Part shown: one piece after another, positions 24,660 through 34,410 of the stretch
Layout of the letters: each line of letters opens with the position of its first letter
Position numbering within the stretch: position 1 is the stretch's first letter
Assembly: GCF_004310665.1 (NCBI RefSeq)
Contig: NZ_SIXF01000018.1
Location: forward strand, 49,807 to 113,806
DNA length: 64,000 bases
Direction: 5' to 3'
Origin: Pedobacter kyonggii
GTDB taxonomy: Bacteria > Bacteroidota > Bacteroidia > Sphingobacteriales > Sphingobacteriaceae
The notes under the pieces: generated by a model
The model's database searches: none
The model's input: the letters and a program-made list of their open reading frames with translations, nothing else
What the model was told of the DNA's origin: nothing
Translations under genes and position numbers: made by a program

Positions 24660-25385
24660 TTATACTAACTTACTATCAATCAATCTGTAAACCTTTTCTT
24701 TCAACACATCAGAATCAACATCTGCCAAAGTTGATGTATTTATGGGTTTGTGGACGTAAATATCGCAAATTCCTGGCTTACTTCCATACTTTGCGCCATC
24801 ATCCCAATTAATTTTCCAAACATTGGTAATACTCACAGGTACCAGCGGTATATTTTTATCGATAGCCAAGCGGAACGGACCATTTTTAAACTCACCCAAC
24901 TTTGGTGGGTAATGGTCGTCTATTTTACCTTCTGGAAAAATAATAAGGCTCATCCCCTTTTCTAGGTTTTCGCCAGCTTTTTTAAATGCTTTAAAAGCCG
25001 AAATCTTACTGTCGCGGTTTACAGAAATATCGATGGTTTTAAAAAAAATGCCCAATACGGGATTATTCAACAGCTCATCCTTTCCCATAAAGTGGAATTT
25101 ACCATGTCCCATGATGCAAAAAATCATAATATCCAGGTTAGAGGTATGGTTGGCACAATAGATATATGCTTGTTTACGATCTAGTTGTTCTTCATATTGA
25201 TAACGAAAAAAAACAGCTGAAAACAGACTGCACAAAAAACTGTTGGCTTTTCTGAAAAAATTGAGCGTACTGTAGTACTTCTCATTACGCGAGGTAATGT
25301 AATATATTGGATAGAACAGAGCGAAAAAAAACAGTATCCAGAATAGAAACCATATCCGGTGTACTTGTCTTAGAAGATAAATCAT
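24660..25385 (-). CDS. plsC: 1-acyl-sn-glycerol-3-phosphate acyltransferase
   Basis: Adds the second acyl chain in phosphatidic acid synthesis at the inner membrane. One or two N-terminal membrane helices (HRIWFLFWILFFFALFYPIY) precede the acyltransferase motifs NHTSNLDIMIF (HX4D), the INVN-type substrate segment ISVNRDSKIS and FPEGKIDDHYPPKLG. I use the ATG at 25385 (MIYLLRQ), giving 241 residues; an ATG at 25421 would add 12. FPEGKI in place of FPEGTR is a minor variant. It is co-transcribed with gatC. Confidence 0.9.
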   Translation of the reverse strand: MIYLLRQVHRIWFLFWILFFFALFYPIYYITSRNEKYYSTLNFFRKANSFLCSLFSAVFFRYQYEEQLDRKQAYIYCANHTSNLDIMIFCIMGHGKFHFMGKDELLNNPVLGIFFKTIDISVNRDSKISAFKAFKKAGENLEKGMSLIIFPEGKIDDHYPPKLGEFKNGPFRLAIDKNIPLVPVSITNVWKINWDDGAKYGSKPGICDIYVHKPINTSTLADVDSDVLKEKVYRLIDSKLV

Positions 25386-25591
25386 AGATAACCAAAAATA
25401 TAAAATAGTTTCATATTTCAAACAACTGATTGCATAGGGCTAAGATTATGGTTGCAATACCAATCGCTGGCAAACCTGGTCAAAAAATCTCTCCGCTTCG
25501 GTCGAGATAACGACGACACTAAAAAAATCTTACCATTAAAATTGAAGCGATTTATGATTTGCTTGTATTTTATTTTTAATTTCGTGCCATT

Positions 25592-26590
25592 ATGAAAGAA
25601 ACAGTGGTGAGCGGTATCCGCTCAACAGGAAAATTACATTTGGGTAATTATTATGGTGCAGTTAAAAACTTCGTTCAAATGCAGAACGACTACAATTGCT
25701 ACTTTTTTATCGCCGATTTACACTCCTTAACTACACATCCTACTCCAGCCGATTTACATGGAAATATTAAACATGTTTTGGTTGAATATCTGGCTAGTGG
25801 GATTGATCCAGAAAATAGTACCATTTATATACAAAGTGATGTTCCGGAAATTGCGGAGCTTTATCTATACTTAAATATGAACGCTTATATGGGGGAATTG
25901 GAGCGCAGCACATCTTTTAAAGATAAAGTGCGTGCCAACCCAGATAACGTAAATGCAGGTTTATTAACCTATCCGGTATTAATGGCCGCCGATATTTTAA
26001 TCCACAAAGCTACTAAAGTACCTGTTGGAAAAGATCAGGAACAACATTTAGAAATGGCCCGTACTTTCGGAAACCGTTTCAACAGGTTATACAATACAGA
26101 ATATTTTCCGGAACCTTATGCTTTTAGCTACTCTGACAAACTGGTTAAAGTTCCTGGTTTAGATGGTAAAGGTAAAATGGGTAAATCGGAAGGCGAAGCC
26201 AATGCAGTTTACCTATCTGATGATCCTGAAACCATTCGTAAAAAAGTAATGAGAGCGGTTAGTGATGGTGGGCCAACAGAAGAAAATCAACCAAAACCTG
26301 AGCCTATTCAGAATCTTTTTGATTTAATGAAAGTGGTTTCGAGTGCCGATACACTTGCACATTTTGAAGATTTGTATAGCAAAATGCAGATCCGTTATGG
26401 CGATTTCAAAAAACAACTGGCAGAAGATATGATTATTACGACTGCACCTATGCGCGAACGTATTTTGGATATTGCCAAAAATGATTCATATTTAAGGCAA
26501 GTGGCTAAACATGGTGCATTAAAGGCCCGCGAAAGCGCGCAAAAAACCATCAGAGAGGTTCGCAGTTTAATCGGGTTTAAAAGTTTTTAA
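25592..26590 (+). CDS. trpS: Tryptophanyl-tRNA synthetase
   Basis: Class I synthetase charging tRNA(Trp). The HIGH motif appears as KLHLGNYYGA near residue 16 and KMSKS as GKMGKSEGEA near residue 196. FFIADLHSLT and LMAADILIHKATKVPVGKDQ complete the active site. Length (332) is normal. A deoxynucleoside kinase gene follows on the same strand after a microrepeat, so co-transcription is possible. Upstream sequence carries a fragment of the gagataacgac mosaic repeat. Confidence 0.97.
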   Translation: MKETVVSGIRSTGKLHLGNYYGAVKNFVQMQNDYNCYFFIADLHSLTTHPTPADLHGNIKHVLVEYLASGIDPENSTIYIQSDVPEIAELYLYLNMNAYMGELERSTSFKDKVRANPDNVNAGLLTYPVLMAADILIHKATKVPVGKDQEQHLEMARTFGNRFNRLYNTEYFPEPYAFSYSDKLVKVPGLDGKGKMGKSEGEANAVYLSDDPETIRKKVMRAVSDGGPTEENQPKPEPIQNLFDLMKVVSSADTLAHFEDLYSKMQIRYGDFKKQLAEDMIITTAPMRERILDIAKNDSYLRQVAKHGALKARESAQKTIREVRSLIGFKSF

Positions 26591-26661
26591 TTAATATTGT
26601 GGTAAGTGGTTGGCGCTATAATCGCCTTACGCAAAAAGCTCACCGCAAAACGCAAGAAAAT

Positions 26662-27276
26662 ATGCACATAGCAATTGTAGGAAATATAGGTGCCGGTAAA
26701 ACTACCTTAACAGGTTTATTAGCCAAAAATTATGGATGGGAAGCTTTATACGAGGCTGTGGACAATAACCCTTATCTGGAAGATTTTTACAGCGACATGA
26801 AACGTTGGAGCTTTAATCTTCAGATTTATTTCCTAAATAGTCGCTTTCAGCAAATTACCGACATTGAAGTAAATAAACGTAACGTAATACAGGACAGGAC
26901 CATTTACGAGGACGCACATATTTTTGCAGAAAACCTGCACGATATGGCTTTAATGACCACCCGCGACCATGATAATTACAGAGCCATTTTTGATAACATT
27001 ACCTCTTTTATTAAACCACCCGATTTATTGGTTTATCTGCGCGCATCGGTACCTACTTTGGTTAATAATATCCAACGTCGTGGCCGTGAGTACGAAGCAG
27101 GCATCCGTATCGATTACCTGTCTAAATTGAACGAAAAATACGAAGCCTGGATTAAAGGTTATAACCTGGGTAAATTATTGATTTTAGATAAAGATAAATT
27201 AGATTTCACCAACAACCCAGAAGATTTGGGTACGGTAATCCAATCTATTGAGGCTGAAATAAATGGATTATTTTAA
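26662..27276 (+). CDS. Deoxynucleoside kinase
   Basis: About 204 residues from the ATG at 26662, which places the Walker A motif IVGNIGAGKTTL at the N-terminus as in the family; 21 further in-frame codons upstream come from a microrepeat (ggcgctataatcgcc) and are not part of the protein. Other marks are FYSDMKRWSFNLQIYFLNSR, the DRTIYEDAHIFAENLH catalytic segment and the arginine lid RRGREYEAGIRIDYL. It phosphorylates deoxynucleosides in salvage; specificity (dA/dG or broader) is not readable. Confidence 0.93.
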   Translation: MHIAIVGNIGAGKTTLTGLLAKNYGWEALYEAVDNNPYLEDFYSDMKRWSFNLQIYFLNSRFQQITDIEVNKRNVIQDRTIYEDAHIFAENLHDMALMTTRDHDNYRAIFDNITSFIKPPDLLVYLRASVPTLVNNIQRRGREYEAGIRIDYLSKLNEKYEAWIKGYNLGKLLILDKDKLDFTNNPEDLGTVIQSIEAEINGLF

Positions 27277-27374
27277 CCCCAAGTCCCTAAGAAATGGCAA
27301 GACGGAATAAAGTATTTAATATGATAAAGATGAATAAACATCTTGAATTTTTATAAAGTCTATCAACAGAATAT

Positions 27375-28163
27375 ATGAGCGATAGAAATTTAAAGTCCCC
27401 ATTTGGGGATTTAGGGGTTATCGGAATTATTCCTGCGCGATATGCCTCTACCCGTTTTCCAGGAAAACCTTTAGTAGATATTGCCGGAAAAACCATGATC
27501 CAAAGGGTTTACGAGCAAGCATCGAAAGCTGAAAGCTTATCAAAAGTCGTTGTTGCCACTGATGATGTACGGATTGCTGATGAAGTAAAACGGTTTGGTG
27601 GAGAATTTATCTTTACCTCATCTAATCACCAAAGCGGAACCGATAGATGTGCCGAGGTGATTGAGCAATTACCTGGATACGATATTGTGATTAACATCCA
27701 GGGTGATGAACCATTTATCGAACCTGCACAGATTGAATTATTGGCGAGCTGCTTTACTGAAGAAAAAGTACAACTGGCAACATTAATCAAATCTATCCAG
27801 AGTCAGGAAAGTGTATACAACCCCAATAGCCCTAAAGTGGTGATCGATGTAAACGGTCGCGCCATGTATTTTAGCCGTAGCCCAATTCCTTTTATCAGAA
27901 ATGGCGAACCAGGTGTATGGGCAGAAAAGCACCAGTTTTACAAGCACATCGGAATTTACGGTTACCGCACAGAATCGTTAAAAGCCATTACCAAATTACC
28001 ACCCTCTTCTTTAGAAATTGCCGAAAGCTTAGAGCAGCTTCGCTGGATCGAAAATGGATTTTATATCCAAACAAAAGTAACTGACTTAGAAACAGTTGCA
28101 ATTGATACACCAGAAGACCTGTTAAAACTGAATAAATTACTTAAGGCTTTGAAACTAGACTAA
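27375..28163 (+). CDS. kdsB: 3-deoxy-manno-octulosonate cytidylyltransferase, repeat-extended N-terminus
   Basis: Activates KDO as CMP-KDO for lipopolysaccharide. Motifs are GIIPARYASTRFPGKPLVDI, VVATDDVRIADEV, SGTDRCAEV and NIQGDEPFI. The family normally begins at most a few residues before GIIPARY. Here the only usable start (ATG at 27375) adds about 14 residues, and residues 6-15 (LKSPFGDLGV) are read from a mosaic repeat at 27392-27420. So a mobile repeat appears to have replaced the original start. The enzyme core is intact. Confidence 0.95.
   Translation: MSDRNLKSPFGDLGVIGIIPARYASTRFPGKPLVDIAGKTMIQRVYEQASKAESLSKVVVATDDVRIADEVKRFGGEFIFTSSNHQSGTDRCAEVIEQLPGYDIVINIQGDEPFIEPAQIELLASCFTEEKVQLATLIKSIQSQESVYNPNSPKVVIDVNGRAMYFSRSPIPFIRNGEPGVWAEKHQFYKHIGIYGYRTESLKAITKLPPSSLEIAESLEQLRWIENGFYIQTKVTDLETVAIDTPEDLLKLNKLLKALKLD
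27392..27420. repeat. CCCC/GGGG mosaic repeat, copy 2, inside kdsB
   Basis: 29 bp agreeing in 27 positions with 23467-23495. It is read in frame as the N-terminus of kdsB. Confidence 0.85.
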
Positions 28164-28238
28164 ATTCCATTAAACATTGGTTATAAGTTTAGTGTTTAGA
28201 GGTTAGCGCGCCCCCCTAAACACTAAACTCTTCCTAAC

Positions 28239-29192
28239 CTACCCAATCACCAGTTCCATCTGAATATTACATCGGGTATACGGTGTGGGCTTACCTGCCA
28301 CTTTTTGGAAACCTAATTTATGGTAAAGGTTTATGGCTGGTTTTAAAATGGTATTGCTCTCCAAATAAATTTTAGATGCGCCTAACGATCTTGCCTTATC
28401 AATAATGGCATTTGCTAATAAAAACCCTACATTTTTTCCTTGTGCTTTTGGCGATACGGCCATTTTGGCCAGTTCAAAATCATATTCGCCATCATTCATT
28501 TTTACTAGTGCACAAACACCTAAGGGCTCGCCTTCGTAGCGCGCAACCAATATAAAACCTCCTTTATCTAAAATATAGCCCTGTGGATTATCCAAAGCTT
28601 TATAGTCAGTTTCTTCCATGGTAAAATACTGTGAAATCCACTCTACATTTAGCGACCTGAATATTTCCTGGTATTTGGGCTGGTAATCTATAATTTCAAT
28701 CTTTAAACTATCCCTTTCTTTTTTCTTTTCCATTACCCTTCTCAACAAGGTTTTTTGCTCCAATAAAAACTCCCACTCGCCTATTGCTTCCCAAAGTTTA
28801 TTTTGTGACTGGGCCGAAATTTCTTCAATAGCGGCATTTACATCAATTAGCTGGTCTTTTATTTTTTCTGAAATCTCTACTCCTTTTTTAGAAAGACTCA
28901 CTACATTCCTACGTCCATCGGTTTTATCCTTACTTTCCTTTACATAACCTTTTTTCAGCATTTCACTGATGATTTTGCTTACCGATGGATGAGAATGGCC
29001 AATAGCTTTAGCCAGTTCAGTAATTGTTTTTTCTTTCTCTTGTGCCAAAGCATAAAATACAGGAAACCACTTAGGTTGCATATCAATATTATACAATTTA
29101 TAAATCTGCGCTGCATCTTCAGTTACTTTATCGGTTAGCATTCTTAACCTACTGCCTATAGCTACTTTACCAGTTTCTTCGAAAAAATTCAT
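28239..29192 (-). CDS. MarR-GNAT fusion protein
   Basis: 317 residues. Residues 1-150 form a MarR winged helix (ITELAKAIGHSHPSVSKIISEMLKKGYV, then KDKTDGRRNVVSLSKKG). Residues 165-317 form a GNAT acetyltransferase with GGFILVARYEGEPLGVCALV, the acetyl-CoA loop AVSPKAQGKNVGFLLANAII and KIYLESNTILKPAINLYHKLGF. Such fusions are common; they probably repress transcription and acetylate a small substrate, unknown here. A promoter-operator with a MarR-type palindrome overlaps its start region, so autorepression is inferred. It converges on kdsB. Confidence 0.92.
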   Translation of the reverse strand: MNFFEETGKVAIGSRLRMLTDKVTEDAAQIYKLYNIDMQPKWFPVFYALAQEKEKTITELAKAIGHSHPSVSKIISEMLKKGYVKESKDKTDGRRNVVSLSKKGVEISEKIKDQLIDVNAAIEEISAQSQNKLWEAIGEWEFLLEQKTLLRRVMEKKKERDSLKIEIIDYQPKYQEIFRSLNVEWISQYFTMEETDYKALDNPQGYILDKGGFILVARYEGEPLGVCALVKMNDGEYDFELAKMAVSPKAQGKNVGFLLANAIIDKARSLGASKIYLESNTILKPAINLYHKLGFQKVAGKPTPYTRCNIQMELVIG

Positions 29193-29207
29193 AACAACAA
29201 TTAATTA

Positions 29208-29251
29208 CGTAATCAGTTACGCAAATATAAAAACTAAATTATAGTCTGCAA
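29208..29251 (-). promoter_or_regulatory. MarR-type operator and promoter
   Basis: On the minus strand a TTG (29249-29251) and a TATATTTG (29222-29229) are separated by 19 bp, a good Bacteroidota promoter. Immediately downstream, CGTAA-4-TTACG (29208-29221) is a perfect palindrome, 15 bp before the start codon. This fits an autorepressed marR gene. Confidence 0.75.
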
Positions 29252-29297
29252 CAGTTTTAATTGCTTAAGGGTAGTATTTTAGTATTTTCGCCCTTAT

Positions 29298-29867
29298 ATG
29301 AAAAAGAAAACGCTCCTATTTATATTCATTTTATGTGCCTATTCCGGTTTTGCACAAGATGAGCCCGGCTTAATGATAAAAACAAATATTTTGAATTTAA
29401 TAGCCAAAAGTCCTACACTAGCCATAGAAAAGACTTTTTCAAACCGCTATGGTTTGGAGCTCGCTTACACCTCTGGCGAAATTAAAAATCTGGGCTATCG
29501 CGATTATCTCCATTACGAAGGCTTCTTGCTTCGTGCAAAGAAATACATCCGCCAGATTAAGAAAAGAGAAGCCAATGCTTTTTATGGAGTTTATTTCGGA
29601 AACCTCGATAAAACTGTTGTCTCGCATCGCTCAGTTGATGAAACCGGTATTTTCAGCTGGGGCCGCAACAGGGATTTTAACGCGGGTTCTTTGCGTTACG
29701 GCGGAACATTTGGCGTATCCTTTATTCCGGGAAAACATTTTCTTTTAGAGGGCTTAACAGGCTTAGGCTATGGGGATTATTATCATATTCAAAATAATCT
29801 AAACAATAGGCTACCTGGTGGTTATTTCGACTTTCAATTGTGGTTATCTATCGGGTATTCCTTTTAA
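29298..29867 (+). CDS. Secreted or outer-membrane barrel-like protein
   Basis: 189 residues. A Sec signal peptide (about 1-19, ending YSGFAQ) precedes short alternating strands (LMIKTNILNLIAKSPTLAIE, AFYGVYFGNLDK, FGVSFIPGKHFLLEGLTGLGYG) ending in the aromatic FQLWLSIGYSF, typical of small beta-barrel proteins such as DUF3575-like ones. Function unknown. It is divergent from the MarR-GNAT gene, sharing a 105-bp intergenic region with the operator. Confidence 0.75.
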   Translation: MKKKTLLFIFILCAYSGFAQDEPGLMIKTNILNLIAKSPTLAIEKTFSNRYGLELAYTSGEIKNLGYRDYLHYEGFLLRAKKYIRQIKKREANAFYGVYFGNLDKTVVSHRSVDETGIFSWGRNRDFNAGSLRYGGTFGVSFIPGKHFLLEGLTGLGYGDYYHIQNNLNNRLPGGYFDFQLWLSIGYSF

Positions 29868-29927
29868 ATTTAAGGTATATCATAAAATATGGGCACGAAC
29901 TAAAACATAAAATTTGTAGTTTTGAAT

Positions 29928-30470
29928 ATGAGAAATATACCGCTCTTCGTTGCTATCTGTCTGTTAGCGCTCGTTGCCTGTAATTCGAACAGCAAAAAGG
30001 AAACCAATGCCATTGAGTTTAAAAATGTTAACCAGCGCCTCGCTAAATCTTTTTCTGATTTAAAACGTTTAGACACTTTTAAGATCGAACTTACTGGCCG
30101 GAAACCCGAAGAAATGGTATTGAATTTCACAATCAAAAATGCCGAAGGAAAAGAAATTTACAACACCAAAATCAAAGGAACTGAGCTATTGGGCAGCACC
30201 GATCCAAATATTGATCTTTCAAAAGAAAAAGACCAGATTATTTTCTTAAAAACCATTGCTGATGATTTTTTTAGCGATGATAATTTTCTCGAACCTGCTG
30301 TAATGCCTGAAGATAAAGCCGATAATTACACCCCCGACAAAGCACTTTACGAAGAATTAAAAAAATCGGGATTAAATGGCTTTAAGTATCGTTTAGGAAA
30401 AGAAAACAACATTTACATTGCCTGGAGCGAAAAAGAACAAAAAGTAAAAATTTACTATAACTGTTGCTAA
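29928..30470 (+). CDS. Putative lipoprotein
   Basis: About 180 residues from the ATG at 29928 (a TTG two codons earlier is also in frame). The N-terminus MRNIPLFVAICLLALVACNS has a good lipobox (LVAC) with the lipid cysteine at 18. The mature part is hydrophilic with strand-rich segments (PEEMVLNFTIKNAEGKEIYN, YRLGKENNIYIAWSEKEQKV). I recognise no family. It follows the barrel-like gene by 60 bp on the same strand. Confidence 0.75.
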   Translation: MRNIPLFVAICLLALVACNSNSKKETNAIEFKNVNQRLAKSFSDLKRLDTFKIELTGRKPEEMVLNFTIKNAEGKEIYNTKIKGTELLGSTDPNIDLSKEKDQIIFLKTIADDFFSDDNFLEPAVMPEDKADNYTPDKALYEELKKSGLNGFKYRLGKENNIYIAWSEKEQKVKIYYNCC

Positions 30471-30846
30471 TAGACATAAATCAATGCCAAGAATTTAGAA
30501 ATGAAAAGATCTGAATTTATTGCAAACCGATTAAGAGCGGTTTTTTAAATGGGTATTATTAATACTACCTGGTTTGCTACCAAGGTTGAAGCTAAAAACG
30601 TTCCTATCTTAAACATTGCTCCCCCTGTAAAAAGAAAAGAACCAATACCGAAAAAGATTTCAAAAAAATTACCGGTCTCTACAACCGTTATGAGGATAAA
30701 AAGAACCCTATAAAAATAGAATCATTAAAAAAGAACGCTACACGCTGATACTTTAAGCGACCACCTCACCTAAAACAGTCACTATCAGAGATATAATATG
30801 ACGAAAAAATATTCTGGCAAGTATCTAATCGAGCGATAATTTTTTG
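30471..30846 (+). pseudogene. Gap with a possible decayed gene fragment
   Basis: No intact gene. One frame reads a protein-like stretch around 30655-30750 (FKKITGLYNRYEDKKNP, then a lysine-rich strand and ERYTLIL), while another gives a 54-codon frame from 30549. The style resembles the short C-terminal strand domains of secreted Bacteroidota proteins, but stops and frame changes break it. This is weak evidence of decay. Confidence 0.25.
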
Positions 30847-30854
30847 TACCTTTG
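30847..30854 (+). promoter_or_regulatory. -7 promoter box of pyrG
   Basis: TACCTTTG matches TAnnTTTG and lies 63 bp before the pyrG ATG. The -33 element is not recognisable at the expected distance. Confidence 0.5.
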
Positions 30855-30917
30855 TATCCCGTACAAAAACAATTAAACAGGTCCAAAACACTTGGTTAAT
30901 TCCACAAATTATCAATC

Positions 30918-32534
30918 ATGACAAAGTATATTTTTGTTACGGGCGGTGTTACTTCCTCTTTAGGTAAGGGCATCATTTCCGCATCTTTAGCTAAACTTTT
31001 ACAGGCACGTGGCTACCGTGTAACCATTCAAAAATTCGATCCGTACATTAATATCGATCCAGGAACTTTAAATCCATACGAACATGGCGAATGCTTTGTA
31101 ACCGAAGATGGTGCTGAAACCGATCTGGATCTTGGTCATTATGAGCGTTTCCTTAACGTTCCAACATCACAGGCAAACAACATTACTACTGGCCGTATTT
31201 ACCAGAACGTAATTAATAAAGAGCGTAAAGGTGAGTATCTGGGTAAAACAGTTCAGGTTGTACCCCACATTACCGACGAGATTAAACGCAACATGCGTAT
31301 TTTAGGTGATAGTGGTGACTATGATATTGTAATTACAGAACTAGGTGGAACTGTTGGTGATATCGAATCCTTACCGTTTATTGAGGCTGTTCGTCAGTTT
31401 AAATGGGAAGAAGGCAGTACCAATGCTATTGTGATCCACTTAACCCTGGTACCTTATTTGGCTGCTGCCGGCGAGCTAAAAACCAAACCTACACAACACT
31501 CGGTTAAAGCTTTATTGGAGTACGGAATACAGCCAGATATACTGGTTTGCAGAACCGAGCACCATATCAGCCCAGAGATCAGAAAAAAAATTGCTTTATT
31601 TTGTAACGTTAACATCAATGCGGTAGTCGAATCGATGGATGCATCAACAATTTATGATGTGCCATTGTTGATGTTAAAAGAACAATTGGATAAAACGGTT
31701 TTATCGAAATTAAAATTACCTACCAAAAACGACCCTGATATGGAAAGCTGGAAAGATTTCCTTGGCCGTTTAAAAAACCCTACAGCAGAGGTTAAAATTG
31801 GCCTGATTGGTAAGTATGTAGAATTACCTGATGCGTATAAATCAATTATCGAATCTTTTGTACACGCAGGTTCGAAAAACGAATGTAAGGTTAAAGTTGA
31901 ATATATACACTCTGAAGGCATTTTCCCTGATAATGTAAAAGATAAATTAGGTCACTTACAAGGCGTTTTAGTTGCACCTGGTTTTGGTAGTCGTGGTATT
32001 GAAGGTAAAATTGATGCCATAAAATATGTTCGCGAGAATAATATTCCTTTCTTCGGAATCTGCCTGGGTATGCAATGTGCTGTTATCGAATTTGGACGTA
32101 ACGTTTTGGGGTTGAAAGATGCACATACTACAGAAATTGAAGAAAATGCTGCCAATCCGGTAATTAACATGATGGAAGAGCAGAAAAAAATAACAAATAA
32201 AGGTGGAACGATGCGTTTAGGCTCTTATCCTTGTGATATTAAAAAAGGAACAAAAGCTTTTTCTATTTACGGTAAATCGCACATCAATGAACGCCACCGT
32301 CACCGTTACGAATTTAACAATGCTTATTTAAAGCAATATGAAGATGCAGGAATGATTGCATCAGGTATGAATCCGCAAACCAATTTAGTTGAAATTGTAG
32401 AGCTTAAAAATCATCCATTTTTCGTTGGCGGGCAGTTTCACCCAGAATTAAAATCAACAGTTGCTAATCCTCACCCACTTTTTGTTAAATTTGTCGCCGC
32501 TGCGATGGAGTTTGCGAAAAAGAAAACGAATTAA
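30918..32534 (+). CDS. pyrG: CTP synthase
   Basis: Makes CTP from UTP, ATP and glutamine. The N-terminal synthetase domain opens [18 protein letters not shown] and carries [19 protein letters not shown] and [17 protein letters not shown]. The C-terminal class I glutamine amidotransferase has [13 protein letters not shown] with the catalytic cysteine and a FHPE segment. Length (538) is normal. yidC follows 20 bp downstream; the pyrG-yidC order is a familiar Bacteroidota arrangement. Confidence 0.98.
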   Translation: MTKYIFVTGGVTSSLGKGIISASLAKLLQARGYRVTIQKFDPYINIDPGTLNPYEHGECFVTEDGAETDLDLGHYERFLNVPTSQANNITTGRIYQNVINKERKGEYLGKTVQVVPHITDEIKRNMRILGDSGDYDIVITELGGTVGDIESLPFIEAVRQFKWEEGSTNAIVIHLTLVPYLAAAGELKTKPTQHSVKALLEYGIQPDILVCRTEHHISPEIRKKIALFCNVNINAVVESMDASTIYDVPLLMLKEQLDKTVLSKLKLPTKNDPDMESWKDFLGRLKNPTAEVKIGLIGKYVELPDAYKSIIESFVHAGSKNECKVKVEYIHSEGIFPDNVKDKLGHLQGVLVAPGFGSRGIEGKIDAIKYVRENNIPFFGICLGMQCAVIEFGRNVLGLKDAHTTEIEENAANPVINMMEEQKKITNKGGTMRLGSYPCDIKKGTKAFSIYGKSHINERHRHRYEFNNAYLKQYEDAGMIASGMNPQTNLVEIVELKNHPFFVGGQFHPELKSTVANPHPLFVKFVAAAMEFAKKKTN

Positions 32535-32554
32535 AAGCAGTACATACATAAATA

Positions 32555-34348
32555 ATGGATAGAAATACCTTTACAGGACTGTTCCTGATTATGATCATTT
32601 TGGCAGGATCATTCTACTTTTTGAAGCCGAACGAGGCTGAAATGAAAAAAGCCAAAGAAACAGAGCGCTTAGATTCTTTGAAAAAAGCTGGCGTTACACC
32701 AGTACAAAAAGATACCACTAAAACTGCTGCTATTGCTAATCCAGCAGTAGATTCTTTAGCCTTAAAAGGCCCTTTTGGTACCGCAATTACTGGCACAGAA
32801 GCCAATACTGTTCTGGAAAACGAGAATTTATTAATCACTTTAAGCAATAAAGGCGGTAAAATTACCTCGGTAGAAATTAAAGGCCAGAAAACCTTTACTG
32901 GCAAACCGTTAATTTTATTTGATGGTGATGCTAATAAGTTTGGTTTAACTTTGAATGCGGCTGGTAAAGTGATCAATACAAATGATCTTTACTTCACTCC
33001 TACTAAAACAGGCAACACCGTTACCATGCGTGCCAATTATGGCGCCAATGCATATGTAGAATATGTATACGATTTAAAAGCGTTAAGTAACAAAGTCGCG
33101 TTTAATATCAATTTAGTTGGCTTACAGCAAGTAATTGCAGGCAATAACATTGGTTTAAACTGGCAGACTACTTTAAAACAGCAAGAAAAATCGCTCGAAA
33201 GTGAGCACCGTTATTCTGCACCATACTATAAATATTTAGATGGCGATGTAGACCACCTAAGTGTTTCTAAAGATGAGAAGGAAGATTTATCGAAAGGTAA
33301 AATCCAATGGTTCTCATTTAAGCAACACTTTTTCTCAGCTTCATTGATTTCGAAACAGGCTTTCGAGAAAGGAAGTTTAGAAGTTAAAATCCCAACAGCT
33401 CCAGGCCTGGTGAAATTTTATGATGCCAATATGCAATTGCCTTATGCACATACAGCCAACCAAGTTTATGAAATGGAATTCTATTTCGGAACCAACAAAT
33501 TCTCTGCATTAAAAGCACAAGGTTATGATTTAGAGCAGCAGGTTGATATGGGTTACTGGCCTTTAAAATACATTAACCGTTTTATCGTATTACCTGTATT
33601 TAACTTCTTAAACAGCTTTGGCTGGAACTATGGATTAATTATTTTGGTATTAACCATTTTACTAAAAGTTGCTTTATCACCACTTACTTACAAGTCATAC
33701 CTATCAATGGCTAAAATGAGGGTTTTAAAACCAGAAATGGACGAAATTAAAGCTAAAGTAGGTGAAGACAATCCAACATTGGTTCAACAGGAGTATTTAA
33801 AATTATATAAAAAAGCTGGTGTAAACCCGCTGGGTGGATGCTTGCCAATGGTATTACAGTTGCCTCTGGTTATGGCTTTCTTCTTCTTCTTCCCTAACTT
33901 ATTTGAGTTACGCGGTGAGAGTTTCCTTTGGATGAAAGATTTATCTACTTATGACGAGTTTATCAAATTTGGCGTAAAAATCCCTTTCATTGGCGATCAC
34001 TTGAGTTTAATGTGTGTATTGATGACGATCTCTACATTGATCATGACTTACTTTAACAATCAGGTTTCTGGTGCTACAGGCCAAATGAAATACATCGGTT
34101 ACATTATGCCGGTTATTTTCTTAGGTGTATTGAATAGCTACCCTGCCGGATTAAACTATTATTATTTCTTGGCTAACTTAATGACTTTCGGACAACAGTT
34201 CTTAATTCGTAAAATGGTTGATGATGATAAAATTCATGCTTTAATTCAACAGAATAAAGCGAGACCAGCTGATGAGAAAAAGAAAAAATCTAAATTCCAA
34301 CAACGTTTAGATGACTATATGCGTCAGCAACAACAAGCTAAAAAATAA
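32555..34348 (+). CDS. yidC: Membrane protein insertase YidC
   Basis: 597 residues. One N-terminal membrane helix (about 6-24) precedes a large periplasmic P1 domain, then the conserved five-helix insertase core from about residue 345: FNFLNSFGWNYGLIILVLTILLK, AGVNPLGGCLPMVLQLPLVMAFFFFFPN, FLWMKDLSTYD and SGATGQMKYIGYIMPVIF. A basic, glutamine-rich tail ends the protein. It inserts inner-membrane proteins with or without SecYEG. It sits 20 bp after pyrG and ends at an intrinsic terminator. Confidence 0.97.
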   Translation: MDRNTFTGLFLIMIILAGSFYFLKPNEAEMKKAKETERLDSLKKAGVTPVQKDTTKTAAIANPAVDSLALKGPFGTAITGTEANTVLENENLLITLSNKGGKITSVEIKGQKTFTGKPLILFDGDANKFGLTLNAAGKVINTNDLYFTPTKTGNTVTMRANYGANAYVEYVYDLKALSNKVAFNINLVGLQQVIAGNNIGLNWQTTLKQQEKSLESEHRYSAPYYKYLDGDVDHLSVSKDEKEDLSKGKIQWFSFKQHFFSASLISKQAFEKGSLEVKIPTAPGLVKFYDANMQLPYAHTANQVYEMEFYFGTNKFSALKAQGYDLEQQVDMGYWPLKYINRFIVLPVFNFLNSFGWNYGLIILVLTILLKVALSPLTYKSYLSMAKMRVLKPEMDEIKAKVGEDNPTLVQQEYLKLYKKAGVNPLGGCLPMVLQLPLVMAFFFFFPNLFELRGESFLWMKDLSTYDEFIKFGVKIPFIGDHLSLMCVLMTISTLIMTYFNNQVSGATGQMKYIGYIMPVIFLGVLNSYPAGLNYYYFLANLMTFGQQFLIRKMVDDDKIHALIQQNKARPADEKKKKSKFQQRLDDYMRQQQQAKK

Positions 34349-34370
34349 TTTAGCGGTTTAAGTATATGAG

Positions 34371-34410
34371 AACCCTCGATTACCTTAAGTGATCGAGGGT
34401 TTTTAGTTTT
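34371..34410 (+). terminator. Intrinsic terminator after yidC
   Basis: AACCCTCGAT (34371-34380) and ATCGAGGGTT (34392-34401) form a perfect 10-bp stem followed by a T-rich tract. Confidence 0.88.
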
